Counted from the stretch's first letter, positions 34,229 through 42,579 are shown. The stretch is 64,000 bases of DNA from Bdellovibrionales bacterium (GCA_018266335.1 JAFEAR010000043.1:1-64000), one strand, 5' to 3'. Notes: generated by a model from the sequence alone, not told the origin. Made by a program: numbers and translations.

Positions 34229-35005
34229 ATGCAAAAACAAGCTATTGGCTCTACGCCTCAGTTCATCAACAAATTGCCACAAATCACGGCGGCCTTTTGG
34301 ATTATGAAAATAACGGCAACGACGCTGGGCGAAACGGGCGGTGACTGGCTGTCGATGACCATGAATTTAGGTTACCTCGTTAGCACTCTGATCTTTTTCT
34401 CTCTCTTCGCAGGCGCTCTTGCAGCACAGCTCCTCTCGAAGAAGCATCACCCTTACCTCTATTGGACGGTTATCATCGCCACAAGTACGGCCGGCACCAC
34501 ATTGTCGGACTACATGGATCGAACACTGGAGCTTGGCTACACAAAAGGTGCCGCGATCTTAGTGACGATTCTTCTTAGCTTGCTTGCAGCGTGGCGTTTT
34601 AGCGTGGGCAACTTGTCCGTCGACAACATTCGTACTCGCAAGGCAGAGTTGTTTTACTGGTTCACGATTCTTTTCTCGAACACATTGGGTACGGCGCTGG
34701 GTGACTTCCTGTCCGATGATTCCGGACTTGGCTTCTTTGGTAGCTGGCTTTTGATAACCGGTATTTTAGGCGTGATTCTGGCTGGCACTTTCTTTACGCG
34801 CATTTCGCGGGTTCTGCTGTTTTGGATCGCCTTCATTTTAACCCGTCCGTTCGGTGCCACTTTTGGTGACGTTTTAACTAAATCGCACGAGCAAGGCGGG
34901 CTCAATTTCGGACGGGGCTATTCGTCGCTCATTCTCTTAGCCATTCTGGTAGTCACCATCCGTATTTCGTATAAGGAAAAGTCTGCAGTTAGCATCGAGG
35001 TCTAG
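34229..35005 (+). CDS. COG4705-like membrane protein (paralog)
   Basis: A 258-residue polytopic protein with the same fourfold pattern as its divergent neighbour: FWIMKITATTLGETGGDW, YWTVIIATSTAGTTLSDY, YWFTILFSNTLGTALGDF and FWIAFILTRPFGATFGDV. The repeated T..(G)GD/SD motif suggests a transport or binding path made by duplicated units. Function is unknown. The pair probably arose by duplication and inversion. It is followed after 22 bases by a small EamA gene. Confidence 0.72.
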   Translation: MQKQAIGSTPQFINKLPQITAAFWIMKITATTLGETGGDWLSMTMNLGYLVSTLIFFSLFAGALAAQLLSKKHHPYLYWTVIIATSTAGTTLSDYMDRTLELGYTKGAAILVTILLSLLAAWRFSVGNLSVDNIRTRKAELFYWFTILFSNTLGTALGDFLSDDSGLGFFGSWLLITGILGVILAGTFFTRISRVLLFWIAFILTRPFGATFGDVLTKSHEQGGLNFGRGYSSLILLAILVVTIRISYKEKSAVSIEV

Positions 35006-35027
35006 TGTCGATGACAGAGGAGCGGCA

Positions 35028-35444
35028 ATGAACTGGCAGCTTTTTTCGCTAGGATCAGCATTCTTTGCGGCTCTCACCGCGATATTCGGAAAAGTCGGCG
35101 TTTCGGAACTAAACTCCAATCTCGCGACGTTTGTTCGAACGTTGGTGATTTTGGCGGTAACCGCGCTCTTGATCACTTTAAGGCAAGAGTGGCAGTCGCC
35201 ACAGAATCTTTCGATGAAAGGATTTCTGTTTCTGGTCTTTTCCGGGCTCGCTACAGGACTGTCATGGCTTTGCTATTATCGCGCTTTACAGATGGCTCCA
35301 GCTTCTCGAGTTGCCCCAATCGACAAACTGAGTGTCGTATTAGTCGTTATTTTTGCATCGCTATTTTTAGGCGAAAAAATCAGCTGGCAAACAGGAGTTG
35401 GAGCATTGTTGGTCAGCGCAGGAGCTCTTCTTATTGCGCTCTAG
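35028..35444 (+). CDS. Small EamA-type transporter
   Basis: A 138-residue protein with about five membrane segments: one EamA (DMT superfamily) unit, half the usual ten-helix size. Motifs include FAALTAIFGKVGVSELNSNLATFVRT, GLATGLSWLCYYRALQMAPASRVAPIDKLS and LFLGEKISWQ. Such single-unit proteins work as dimers. AGGAG lies upstream of ATG 35028. Substrate unknown. Confidence 0.82.
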   Translation: MNWQLFSLGSAFFAALTAIFGKVGVSELNSNLATFVRTLVILAVTALLITLRQEWQSPQNLSMKGFLFLVFSGLATGLSWLCYYRALQMAPASRVAPIDKLSVVLVVIFASLFLGEKISWQTGVGALLVSAGALLIAL

Positions 35445-35675
35445 TTATCAATAAACCAATCTTTTTAACTCGCTTGCCGGTATAGCCGAGCAGGCAAGTT
35501 GACCGTTGATGGGAAAACCTTGCACGGAAACGCTCCGGAGCGACCGAGGCGGAACGAAAGACTCAGGCTTCGGTCCACGGCATCAAAACTCAGTGATCAT
35601 ACCGAACAAGTGGCTTGGCGAGTGCGGCGGCTACATTGAAAAGCTCCAGAAGAAGTAGTTTGATGGTTTCCTGTC

Positions 35676-36209
35676 GTGCAATTCAATTTACAACCCACTC
35701 TTTTGGGAAGCCGCGTGACCCTTCGACCGTTGAAGGAATCTGACTTTGAAGACCTGTACCGTGTGGCGTCCGATCCTTTAATTTGGGAGCAACATCCAAG
35801 TAAAGATCGGTACAAGAGAGAGGTTTTTATGAATCTCTTTGAAGGAGCCTTGAATTCAGGCGGCGCGCTTGCAGTGTTGGACTCTCAGTCGGGAAATATT
35901 ATCGGAAGTTCTCGCTACTATGAACTCAACGAGCGTGAGCGAGAAATTGTCATCGGATTTACTTTCCTTGCTCGTAGCTATTGGGGCGGCATTTGCAATC
36001 AGGAGCTGAAGCAGCTCATGCTGCAACATGCTTTTCGTTACGTTCGAGCCGTTTTTTTTCATGTCGATAAAGGCAACGTCCGCTCGCAAAAGGCGTTGGA
36101 AAAAATTGGCGCTACAAAAGCGGGCACATTTACAAAGACCGCCCCTGACGGTCGAAGTCGTGATGTCTTAATTTACAAGATTGCTACTGAATCCTCCAAG
36201 CTCGATTGA
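35676..36209 (+). CDS. GNAT-family N-acetyltransferase
   Basis: A 177-residue acetyltransferase of the RimJ/RimL type. It opens with LLGSRVTLRPLKESDFEDLYRVASDP, has IVIGFTFLARSYWGGICNQELKQLML and the acetyl-CoA segment VDKGNVRSQKALEKIGATKAGTF. The start is GTG 35676. Substrate unknown. It stands alone in an area of short accessory genes. The 230 bases upstream hold no gene. Confidence 0.87.
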   Translation: MQFNLQPTLLGSRVTLRPLKESDFEDLYRVASDPLIWEQHPSKDRYKREVFMNLFEGALNSGGALAVLDSQSGNIIGSSRYYELNEREREIVIGFTFLARSYWGGICNQELKQLMLQHAFRYVRAVFFHVDKGNVRSQKALEKIGATKAGTFTKTAPDGRSRDVLIYKIATESSKLD

Positions 36210-36276
36210 TCGTCGTCGTCATAGAAAAAATTTTGGACGGCCGCAGGTCCAAAAACTCACTTTTTAATTCTCGACA

Positions 36277-36651
36277 TCAGAACTCAGAAATCATTTCGAG
36301 CAAGTGGCCCGCCTGGACGGGGCGCGTGAGTACCGACATCCCGATTCTTCCGCCTCTGACTTCCATCGCAGCCTCGTCGGCATTGTCGACAAGCACACAG
36401 GCAAGAAAAGGGATGTCGGCTCCAGCAACGCGCAGGAGTTCAACGAACCCGTCGCCGCTCATGTCTCCGACATATTGATCTACAAGAACCGCTGCCCATT
36501 TGTTGATTTTCTGGGATGCGATCATGAGTCCTGCATTTCCATCGTCAGTGCGAACAACGCCAAAGCCCGAGGCTTCGAGCGCCATCACCAGATCGCGATT
36601 TTTAGAAATTGTTTGTCCCACCATAAGGACGTAGCGTTTACCGGCTTCCAT
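36277..36651 (-). CDS. Single-domain response-regulator-like protein
   Basis: A 124-residue receiver-like protein. YVLMVGQTISKNRDLVMALEASGFGV at the start lacks the usual acidic pair, while VLVDQYVGDMSG supplies the probable phosphoacceptor aspartate. CVLVDNADEAA and LTRPVQAGHLLEM fill the later strands. The missing acidic pocket residues mean phosphorylation is doubtful. GGAG lies five bases before ATG 36651. It overlaps the upstream gene by 14 bases. Confidence 0.68.
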   Translation of the reverse strand: MEAGKRYVLMVGQTISKNRDLVMALEASGFGVVRTDDGNAGLMIASQKINKWAAVLVDQYVGDMSGDGFVELLRVAGADIPFLACVLVDNADEAAMEVRGGRIGMSVLTRPVQAGHLLEMISEF

Positions 36652-36934
36652 GCTGTCTCCTAACTTTTTGCTTGGCATTTTGTCGCTCGATCTCGTCGTT
36701 CCAGATCGGCGTGTAGCGAAGAAGATTCAGCAGCGAACGGATAACCTTGCCATCGGTAACGTCGATGAGCGCCTGCGACCAAGCAAATCGCTCGCAGGTG
36801 GCCTCGTCTCGTGCCCAAGCCACGATCTCGCCGTTTTGTAGCACGGCGTAGGGGAAGCCCTGCGGCGCACCCTTACGCCTTTCGTAAATTGCACCGCCAC
36901 TCTTGGATTTCTTTTTCGATTCAGACACGAACAA
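36638..36934 (-). CDS. Hypothetical protein upstream of response-regulator-like gene
   Basis: A 98-residue basic protein with a Lys/Ser-rich N-terminus and a compact middle (FPYAVLQNGEIVAWARDEATCERFAW), ending in a basic tail. No family is recognised. It overlaps the receiver-like gene, so the two form an operon. It is divergent from the XRE gene across a 28-bp palindrome. Confidence 0.55.
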   Translation of the reverse strand: MFVSESKKKSKSGGAIYERRKGAPQGFPYAVLQNGEIVAWARDEATCERFAWSQALIDVTDGKVIRSLLNLLRYTPIWNDEIERQNAKQKVRRQHGSR

Positions 36935-36957
36935 GAGAATACGGCATGGTTTGCAGG

Positions 36958-36985
36958 TTTACGAGCGTAAATTTACGCTCGTAAA
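36958..36985. promoter_or_regulatory. 28-bp perfect palindromic operator
   Basis: TTTACGAGCGTAAA (36958-36971) is followed directly by its exact complement (36972-36985). It sits between the divergent genes starting at 36934 and 37005 and is most likely the operator of the XRE protein encoded at 37005. Confidence 0.75.
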
Positions 36986-37004
36986 CAATTGCTAGCCTAA
37001 ATGG

Positions 37005-37247
37005 ATGGCGGTAAAGAAAACTAAAAAGGCCCGGACCATCTCCTCACCCGAATTGTCGGCCATGCGTCGACAGGTGGTGGAGCTGATCGGGGCCTCGTAC
37101 AAAACAACCGAGGAGTTCTGCTGGGAGCATGATCTGAACAAGGCCACGCTCTCGAACTTCCTGAACGGCAAAAAGGACTTTCAGGTTTCAACTCTTGCAA
37201 AGATCGCGCGGGCTCTTAAACGGCGCCTGGTGATTCGTCTGGAGTAG
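37005..37247 (+). CDS. XRE-family repressor
   Basis: An 80-residue protein consisting of a basic start (MAVKKTKKARTISSPE) and one HTH: TEEFCWEHDLNKATLSNFLNGKKDFQVSTLAKIARALKR. It lies 19 bases downstream of a 28-bp palindrome and probably represses itself and the divergent pair at 36277-36934. A convergent terminator follows. Confidence 0.85.
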   Translation: MAVKKTKKARTISSPELSAMRRQVVELIGASYKTTEEFCWEHDLNKATLSNFLNGKKDFQVSTLAKIARALKRRLVIRLE

Positions 37248-37251
37248 CCCG

Positions 37252-37301
37252 CCCCAAGGTCGGTCCCCGGCGCTGCGCCCGTGCCAGGGGGCGCCTTGGG
37301 G
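37252..37301. terminator. Inverted repeat between convergent genes
   Basis: CCCCAAGG (37252-37259) pairs with CCTTGGGG (37294-37301) and the GC-rich interior can pair further. It lies between the XRE gene and the end of the serine recombinase, so it may terminate from both sides. No T-run is present. Confidence 0.5.
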
Positions 37302-37308
37302 GTCCAGA

Positions 37309-38016
37309 CTAGAAGGAAACGGGCCCGGCCGAGGGATCCACTTCCGAAACTGCCTTTTCCGGAAAGAGAACCTGGGGCTCGACAGCTGGAGGCAGTTCTG
37401 CCATCCTTTTTTTGGCCTTTTGTTCTTTCAAAATAGCTAGTTTTTCCGAATAGATAGCCCCATGCGAGGCTCCGGACACCTGGGCAATGGTGCGGTACGG
37501 AAGATTCTTCGATAGCAGCACCCGGATAAGCTCTGATGGACGGGTCTTTTTTCTTCCGATATGTTTCCCTTTAGCCTTTGCGTTCGCCAGTCCTGAGCGA
37601 ACCCTCTCTATAATAAGCTCCCTTTCTAGTTGGGCCAAAGATCCAAGGATCGTAAAAAGCGCAACCCCAATCGGGCTATTCGTATCTATTTGTTCTGAAA
37701 GGGAAATTAGCTGCACCTTGTGTTTTTTGAACTCGTCCAAAGCGGACAATAAATGCACCGTAGAACGCGCCAAACGGGAGAACGAAAAGACGATGATTTT
37801 GTTGAGCTGGCCGTCTTTAACAGCCTTCATCATGCGGTCGAGGGCCGGACGCGACGCCTTGGCGCCTGATTGGTTTTCGTCGGTGAAGATTTCGTAATCG
37901 CTGATGTTGTTGCGCTCGCAGAAGGTACGGAGAGCCAAAGTCTGCGATTCCATCCCGCCCTTCTGGTCCGCTGTCGAAACTCTGACGTACAGGGCCGCCT
38001 TTTGAATTTGAGTCAT
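37309..38016 (-). CDS. Serine recombinase (resolvase/invertase family), second copy
   Basis: A 235-residue recombinase. ALYVRVSTADQ has the predicted catalytic Ser14, followed by SGAKASRPALDRMM, FSFSRLARSTVHLL, EQIDTNSPIGVALF and QLERELIIERVRSGL, then GKHIGRKK and a C-terminal HTH. It is clearly homologous to the recombinase at 966-1649 along its length. GGAG lies before ATG 38016; the longer open frame to 38409 runs across a terminator and is not credible. Its position between fibre genes in opposite orientations raises the idea of an invertase, but no inverted crossover sites were found. Confidence 0.9.
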   Translation of the reverse strand: MTQIQKAALYVRVSTADQKGGMESQTLALRTFCERNNISDYEIFTDENQSGAKASRPALDRMMKAVKDGQLNKIIVFSFSRLARSTVHLLSALDEFKKHKVQLISLSEQIDTNSPIGVALFTILGSLAQLERELIIERVRSGLANAKAKGKHIGRKKTRPSELIRVLLSKNLPYRTIAQVSGASHGAIYSEKLAILKEQKAKKRMAELPPAVEPQVLFPEKAVSEVDPSAGPVSF

Positions 38017-38026
38017 GTGATTCTCC

Positions 38027-38077
38027 AAAAAAAGAAAACCCCAAAGTCCCGCGCCGTGAAGCGCGGAACTTTGGGGT
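38027..38077 (-). terminator. Intrinsic terminator directly upstream of recombinase RBS
   Basis: On the minus strand, ACCCCAAAGT-CCGCGC stem arms (38038-38077) are followed by TTTTCTTTTTTT (to 38027). The recombinase ribosome binding site comes immediately after. Transcription reaching the recombinase from upstream must read through, an attenuator-like layout. Confidence 0.75.
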
Positions 38078-38111
38078 CGTGTTTGAGGGGCGAGGCCCCT
38101 TGAATTTGGTT

Positions 38112-38279
38112 TTACTTTGAAGCCGGGTACAGGCCTCGGTTCAGTGCCGATAGGCTGAGGAGTCCGCCCCGGCTCACCGAGAAGGCCTCCTTCTGCATAA
38201 GCTCGGTTACGTGCGCAAGCTCTCCGATCATCGCAAGCCAGAACACAGTTTTGATAAGTACCCCGATCAGTTTTCCCAT
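38112..38279 (-). CDS. Small hydrophobic protein upstream of recombinase
   Basis: From ATG 38279 the product is 55 residues: MGKLIGVLIKTVFWLAMIGELAHV is one hydrophobic helix, and a polar tail ends LYPASK. AAGGA lies eight bases ahead of this ATG. It is followed by an intrinsic terminator and then the recombinase. Function unknown. Confidence 0.5.
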   Translation of the reverse strand: MGKLIGVLIKTVFWLAMIGELAHVTELMQKEAFSVSRGGLLSLSALNRGLYPASK

Positions 38280-38653
38280 TTGAGAGATCCTTTCTTTCAA
38301 TTGACTCGCTCCCAGAATGAAAGAAAGTTGAGCCAGCTTTCCCAACCAACGCAGCTCGATTTTTAAGTCGAGATGGGACCTTGGGAAAACTCGATTCAGC
38401 GATCTTCACTCCGGGAACTTGCCGTTTTAAACAACGGCTCTTCCTGAGTTGAAAGGATGCTCCAAAGCGGGGCCGCGCCTCTAAAAATGCGCTTTCAGTT
38501 TTAGACTTTTGAAAGACTTTTTTTAGATCACGCCCGATTGGATGCGTGATTTTCTGTGACGGTGCGATTTGACCGTGTGCGGCAAGTGCCTGAGCTTTTT
38601 GCTCTGCTTTTTCGCCTATTTGAACTGACAGTTCCCAAACCCAATTTTGAAAC
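38280..38653. other. Gene-free stretch upstream of the recombinase unit
   Basis: No convincing gene. It holds the promoter region of the small hydrophobic protein and a small hairpin GCCGTT/AACGGC (38421-38438). The plus-strand open frame that crosses it is a by-product of the tRNA fragment to the right. Confidence 0.4.
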
Positions 38654-38712
38654 TGGCGGAGAGACAGGGATTCGAACCCTGGGTACCTGTTACAGTACGC
38701 ACGCTTTCCAAG
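38654..38712 (-). other. tRNA-Ser 3' fragment, probable attachment site
   Basis: Read on the minus strand, the sequence from the anticodon loop (TTGGAAA, GGA anticodon) through the variable arm, T-arm (GGGTTCGAATCCC) and acceptor end to CCA matches a serine tRNA. The 5' half is absent: upstream of the loop the anticodon stem no longer pairs. The break coincides with a palindrome TTCCAAG-C-CTTGGAA (38706-38720). Tyrosine integrases commonly cross over in the anticodon loop and leave such a 3' copy, so this is probably an att site of a present or past element. Confidence 0.75.
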
Positions 38713-38896
38713 CCTTGGAAGGCGCTTTCTTCGCCGGTTGTTAAGTTCCTAAACTAAACCAATTTTTTAATAAAAGCGAGAGATTAGGACGCTCCACCAT
38801 CCTTGGCTGGTTTTGGTGATTTGTGGTCATTTTGGGGCGCTCTGTTCCCAAATTGTTCCCAAAAAATGGCTTTATATATGTATCTGAGGAACAAAT

Positions 38897-39247
38897 ATGG
38901 TACACTTGTACAAGTTGAAAGCAAGGCTGCTGTTCAGTTTCGACATGAGGGTGGCTCGGGAGACCGGGGAGGGGGGAATCGTTGTCTCAATGCGCGTCCA
39001 TGAAGTCGTGGGCGCGAAAGACGACGAGTTCCCCGATGGTCTGAAGTTTCGCTGGATCGCCTTTGATGAGGCTGACCCCGAGATGCGGGTTTTGGTCGAT
39101 TGCCACTCCGGTAAGGGGCCTCATGTTCATGTTGATGCAGACACTGAGGGTAGGGCCTTTGTGTGGACTGGGATCGACGATGCTGTGGCGCTGTTCGTTT
39201 ACGAAATTGAGCAACGTTTTGGGGTACGAATTGAAATCCCCTTGTGA
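38897..39247 (+). CDS. tumE: TumE-like toxin (DUF6516 family)
   Basis: A 116-residue protein. LYKLKARLLFSFDMRVARETGEGGIVVSM, FRWIAFDEADPEMRVLVDCHSGKGPHVHVD and a C-terminal strand fit the DUF6516/TumE toxin-like family. GAGG precedes ATG 38897. The next gene, nine bases on, is an HTH protein of the usual antitoxin partner type. The symbol is given by family resemblance only; activity is not shown. Confidence 0.7.
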   Translation: MVHLYKLKARLLFSFDMRVARETGEGGIVVSMRVHEVVGAKDDEFPDGLKFRWIAFDEADPEMRVLVDCHSGKGPHVHVDADTEGRAFVWTGIDDAVALFVYEIEQRFGVRIEIPL

Positions 39248-39256
39248 GGTAGGGCT

Positions 39257-39643
39257 ATGAAGACATTTACATTCAAGTATAAGCCGAATGCAGCTACCGA
39301 TGCCTTTCGCCGACTCAAGCAGGCGGTGAAGTCGCGTAAGCCGGATCTTAATCCTGACGTTTTGTTCTGCGACTCATACGATTCCATGACGAGTCTTATG
39401 ACGGAAGCTCGCTTTGCTGTGATTGAGGCGATCAAGGAGCATAAGCCGGACTCGATGTATCAGTTGGCGAAGATTCTTGAGCGCGATCAGGCGAATGTGT
39501 TTCGTGATGTGAAGGCGCTTGTCGAGATAGGAATTTTAGAGCTTGAGGCTATTAAGAAGGATGGGCGCGAACTTCAGAAGCCTGTGCTTCTTTACGACAA
39601 GATCATTTTTGAATGGGAGCCCGCTAAGGCGTCGGGGATGTAA
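39257..39643 (+). CDS. tumA: TumA-like antitoxin / winged-helix regulator
   Basis: A 128-residue DNA-binding protein. The middle is a winged HTH: RFAVIEAIKEHKPDSMYQLAKILERDQANVFRDVKALVEIGILEL, as in HVO_A0114-type regulators that accompany TumE. It follows the toxin-like gene by nine bases, so the pair is cotranscribed. It probably neutralises the toxin and represses the operon. Confidence 0.72.
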   Translation: MKTFTFKYKPNAATDAFRRLKQAVKSRKPDLNPDVLFCDSYDSMTSLMTEARFAVIEAIKEHKPDSMYQLAKILERDQANVFRDVKALVEIGILELEAIKKDGRELQKPVLLYDKIIFEWEPAKASGM

Positions 39644-39646
39644 AGC

Positions 39647-40348
39647 ATGAGTAGTGATAGCGAAAGTTCCTGGATGCATGAGTTGGTAGCGAAGTACGAG
39701 GAAAGCACTTCCGTAAGAACATTAGTCCAGTTGATTCCATACGTAGGAGGGGCTCTTGATTTGGTGCTTTCGAGTCATGGTCAAAAGTTTCGACGAGCGA
39801 GACTTGAGAGTTACCTCGGCGCCATATCGGCGAAGATTGGAAAGGTGGAGCAGGACTTCACGCGAATGCTGAACGAATCTCCCGAGGAAGTTTATGATTT
39901 ATTGAGGTCCCATTTGGAGGAGTCCGATCGTACGCGAGATAACGAGCGCCGGGAGCAGTTTGCAAATATCCTTCTGAATCAAGCGACCAGGAATACAAAG
40001 TGGGATGAGCCGGAAACAGCCACTCGGTTATTGCGAACTCTTACATCGCTTCATGTCGCAATTTTGAAAGATGTTTGCAGCGCCCCCATCTGTGACGCGC
40101 CCTTTGAGGGCCTTCGTGTTTCGGTCATTGAACCCATCGACAAGAAAGATGAGCCAGGGAAGTTTCATGTTTTGGCTGAAACATTTGGCGCTGTGCCTGG
40201 CCCTCAACTCCGCCTCGCGGTAATCGAGTTGGTATCGAGCGGACTAATTAAAGATGAAGGCGTCGGCCGATTTGGCGCCATGGCTATGGAAAAATTTTCG
40301 CCACTACCCACCGCAAGTTGGTTGTTAGGCTGGATAGAGTCGCCATAG
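39647..40348 (+). CDS. Hypothetical protein downstream of TA pair
   Basis: A 233-residue soluble, mainly helical protein. An N-terminal LVQLIPYVGGALDLVLSSHGQKF segment is weakly hydrophobic and could insert in a membrane. The rest is amphipathic (EEVYDLLRSHLEESDRTRDNERREQFANILL), ending in a winged-helix-like region (LRLAVIELVSSGLI). No family is recognised. Three bases separate it from the antitoxin, so it may be a third component of the same operon. The 260 bases after it hold no gene. Confidence 0.6.
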   Translation: MSSDSESSWMHELVAKYEESTSVRTLVQLIPYVGGALDLVLSSHGQKFRRARLESYLGAISAKIGKVEQDFTRMLNESPEEVYDLLRSHLEESDRTRDNERREQFANILLNQATRNTKWDEPETATRLLRTLTSLHVAILKDVCSAPICDAPFEGLRVSVIEPIDKKDEPGKFHVLAETFGAVPGPQLRLAVIELVSSGLIKDEGVGRFGAMAMEKFSPLPTASWLLGWIESP

Positions 40349-40612
40349 GGTGCACGTAGCTGCGACTACAGCTGCGCCGCTCGAGTCCGCACGTTCAATT
40401 CTGGCGGACTGACGCCCCGTTGCTGGCTTCAGGACAGTGAAATAGTTTCATTGTCATCTTCATCAAAAATTAATCAGGAGCGAGTAAGTCGCTGGCCTCT
40501 AAAGTTTTTTCTGGCTCAAAGGGACGATTGCGACGAGTAGTCGCATAGAAATTCAACTTCTTGTCCAACGGCGACGATAAACTACGGGAATATGGTCTGC
40601 TCCCGCAACGAT

Positions 40613-40662
40613 GCGGAAGCACGAGTGCGGAAGCACGAGTGCGGAAGCACGAGTGCGGAAGC
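40613..40662. repeat. Three and a half copies of a 14-bp repeat at a fibre gene start
   Basis: GCGGAAGCACGAGT is repeated at 40613, 40627 and 40641, followed by a partial unit. Fourteen is not a multiple of three, so copy number shifts the frame of upstream starts. The fibre gene at 46159 has one full copy at the same place. Each unit carries GGAAG and, across the unit junction, a GTG a few bases further on. Confidence 0.75.
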
Positions 40663-42534
40663 TATCTTAAAAAACGAGCGCGCCTACTAAAGACGCGTCT
40701 TTCTTTCGAGTTCCTTTTTCTTGTCATTTTTTTGCTGTGTGCGTTGCCTGGAGTTGTGTGGGCGACTCCACAAGTCATTCGAGTTGACGGCTCGGTGTTC
40801 GACAGCGCCGGGGCTCCGGTGACTGCGGGTAAAGATATTCAGATCAAAGCCTACGATGCGGCGACAGCGGGCACGCTCCTGTGGACATCGAGCGTGTACA
40901 ACACGTCAGTCAGCTCAGGCCGTTTTACGATCAATCTTGACGCAGCTGCCGGGTCACCCAGTCTTGTGGACCGGTTGGGGGAACGCACTGCCTCACAGGC
41001 GGTCTATTTTCAGATTGAGGTCGATTCCGGCGCTGCGAACGGTTCCATGGATTCCGCGACGATTGTGCTCCCTCGCATTCGAGCGAAGGGGACGGCGTTC
41101 GCGCTCAATGCCGTCAGTGCAGACGCCATCAAGGGTGTTACGGCGACTGCGGGCGAGATCAACTTCCTCGCGGGCGCTACCGCCAACGTGCAAACGCAGA
41201 TCAACGCGAAGATGGCGACGGTTAGTCCTGGAACGAGCGGAAACATACTCACCAGCAATGGCACAAGTTGGGTAAGCTCAGCGCCAAGTGCGAGTTCGGG
41301 CGGTGGGTCCATGAGGCAAACCGTATTGAACGGTTCCGTTGACTCAAACGGAAGCGCAAACTTCTTGTCTGCTGGCAGCGGGCTCGCGGTGAATCTGGCG
41401 GCAACTTCAACCCCCGTTGTCTTAAGTTTTTCGGATGGATTCGATTCGACGGGAGCTGTCGAGAAGTTGGCCGTCGTGTCTTCGGATGTCAGCAGTGCGT
41501 GGTCGAGTCTTCCGGCAAGCTCTACGGTGTATCTCTACGTTGATCGAAATAGCTCTAACGGAAGTCTTAGCTACGGGTATTCGACATCGAAGCCTCAGTA
41601 CGCGCCGTATCAACCCTCGGGCGTTGCTGCCACGCCGACGATGACATCGAACACGGCTCCGTCGGGCACGGTAACCGAGGGCAGCAGCTATAACGCGAGT
41701 TACTTGGGGTGGAAGGCGTTCAACAAGACGACCGTCGACAATAACGATGCATGGTGTACTGCCTCCGGCGTTACGGCCTCGACCTTGGGTTATCAGTTCC
41801 CGTCGGCAAAAGTCATTTCGAGCTATTCCGTACAATACAGAAACTACAGTGACCCTCTCGAGGCGCCTAAAGATTGGACCTTTCAGGGGTCATCCAACGG
41901 CAGTTCGTGGACCACCCTTGACACTCGTTCAAGTGAGACGGGGTGGAGTCAAAACCAGAAGCGTTCTTATACCGTGTCGAGTCCGGCGAGTTACGCCTAC
42001 TACCGCCTGAACATCACGAACAACAACGGAACCGCCTCTGCGATTATCTGCGTGGGCGAGGTTGAACTCAAAGAAATAGTCTCGAATTGGTTCGACATGG
42101 CGGCGTTCAAATTCAAGTCGTGGAATGGCTCTTCGTGGGATGCCGTTCAGCGCCTTTTTGTGGGCGAAGCTGTTACCGGCGCCTCGTCGGTGAGTTCGGT
42201 GACGACATACGCGCTTCGTGGATACTACGAAAGCCCTGTGTTTTCGGTGGCGGCTGCCTCGTTTTACACGAAGAATCATAATCTCGGAGTTGAGCCCCTT
42301 GATACCTTTGGGTTCGTTAGGCAGTCCGAGAGTTACTCATGGAAGATTTTGGGACACGCGTATGCAGGTGGAAACTACGGAGGTGATTTGATCTTAGACC
42401 GTCTGACAGTTTCGACCGGCTTTACCGAGTGGATTTCTTACGGTGGAGGTGACGCGTGGGGTGGAACATATGCGTTTTCGTCTGGAGCTGCCACAAGCGG
42501 CGAAGCCAAGATCGTTGTTCGCAGGGGCTGGTGA
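40639..42534 (+). CDS. Mosaic surface-fibre protein with discoidin-like tip
   Basis: A 631-residue fibre protein starting at GTG 40639 within the 14-bp repeats (the open frame reaches back to TTG 40561). A signal peptide (FLFLVIFLLCALPGVVWA) precedes the shared head domain (VIRVDGSVFDSAGAPVTAGKD, LGERTASQAVYFQIEVDSG) and a short stalk. The C-terminal part includes a discoidin/F5-8-like module (SYSVQYRNYSDPLE, WTFQGSSNGSSWTTLDT, YYRLNITNNNG), a fold that often binds sugars. Likely exported and displayed for adhesion. It is a paralog of four other fibre genes here. Confidence 0.75.
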   Translation: MRKHECGSYLKKRARLLKTRLSFEFLFLVIFLLCALPGVVWATPQVIRVDGSVFDSAGAPVTAGKDIQIKAYDAATAGTLLWTSSVYNTSVSSGRFTINLDAAAGSPSLVDRLGERTASQAVYFQIEVDSGAANGSMDSATIVLPRIRAKGTAFALNAVSADAIKGVTATAGEINFLAGATANVQTQINAKMATVSPGTSGNILTSNGTSWVSSAPSASSGGGSMRQTVLNGSVDSNGSANFLSAGSGLAVNLAATSTPVVLSFSDGFDSTGAVEKLAVVSSDVSSAWSSLPASSTVYLYVDRNSSNGSLSYGYSTSKPQYAPYQPSGVAATPTMTSNTAPSGTVTEGSSYNASYLGWKAFNKTTVDNNDAWCTASGVTASTLGYQFPSAKVISSYSVQYRNYSDPLEAPKDWTFQGSSNGSSWTTLDTRSSETGWSQNQKRSYTVSSPASYAYYRLNITNNNGTASAIICVGEVELKEIVSNWFDMAAFKFKSWNGSSWDAVQRLFVGEAVTGASSVSSVTTYALRGYYESPVFSVAAASFYTKNHNLGVEPLDTFGFVRQSESYSWKILGHAYAGGNYGGDLILDRLTVSTGFTEWISYGGGDAWGGTYAFSSGAATSGEAKIVVRRGW

Positions 42535-42579
42535 TCTTGTTTGGATCAGCGGTTCCGAGGGTCGTGGCAGGCGGTGCCC

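Noticed and set aside
38556..38744. Plus-strand ORF with GETGIRTLG-type translation
   Set aside because: This peptide is the familiar false translation of the complementary strand of a tRNA-Ser 3' end; no gene.
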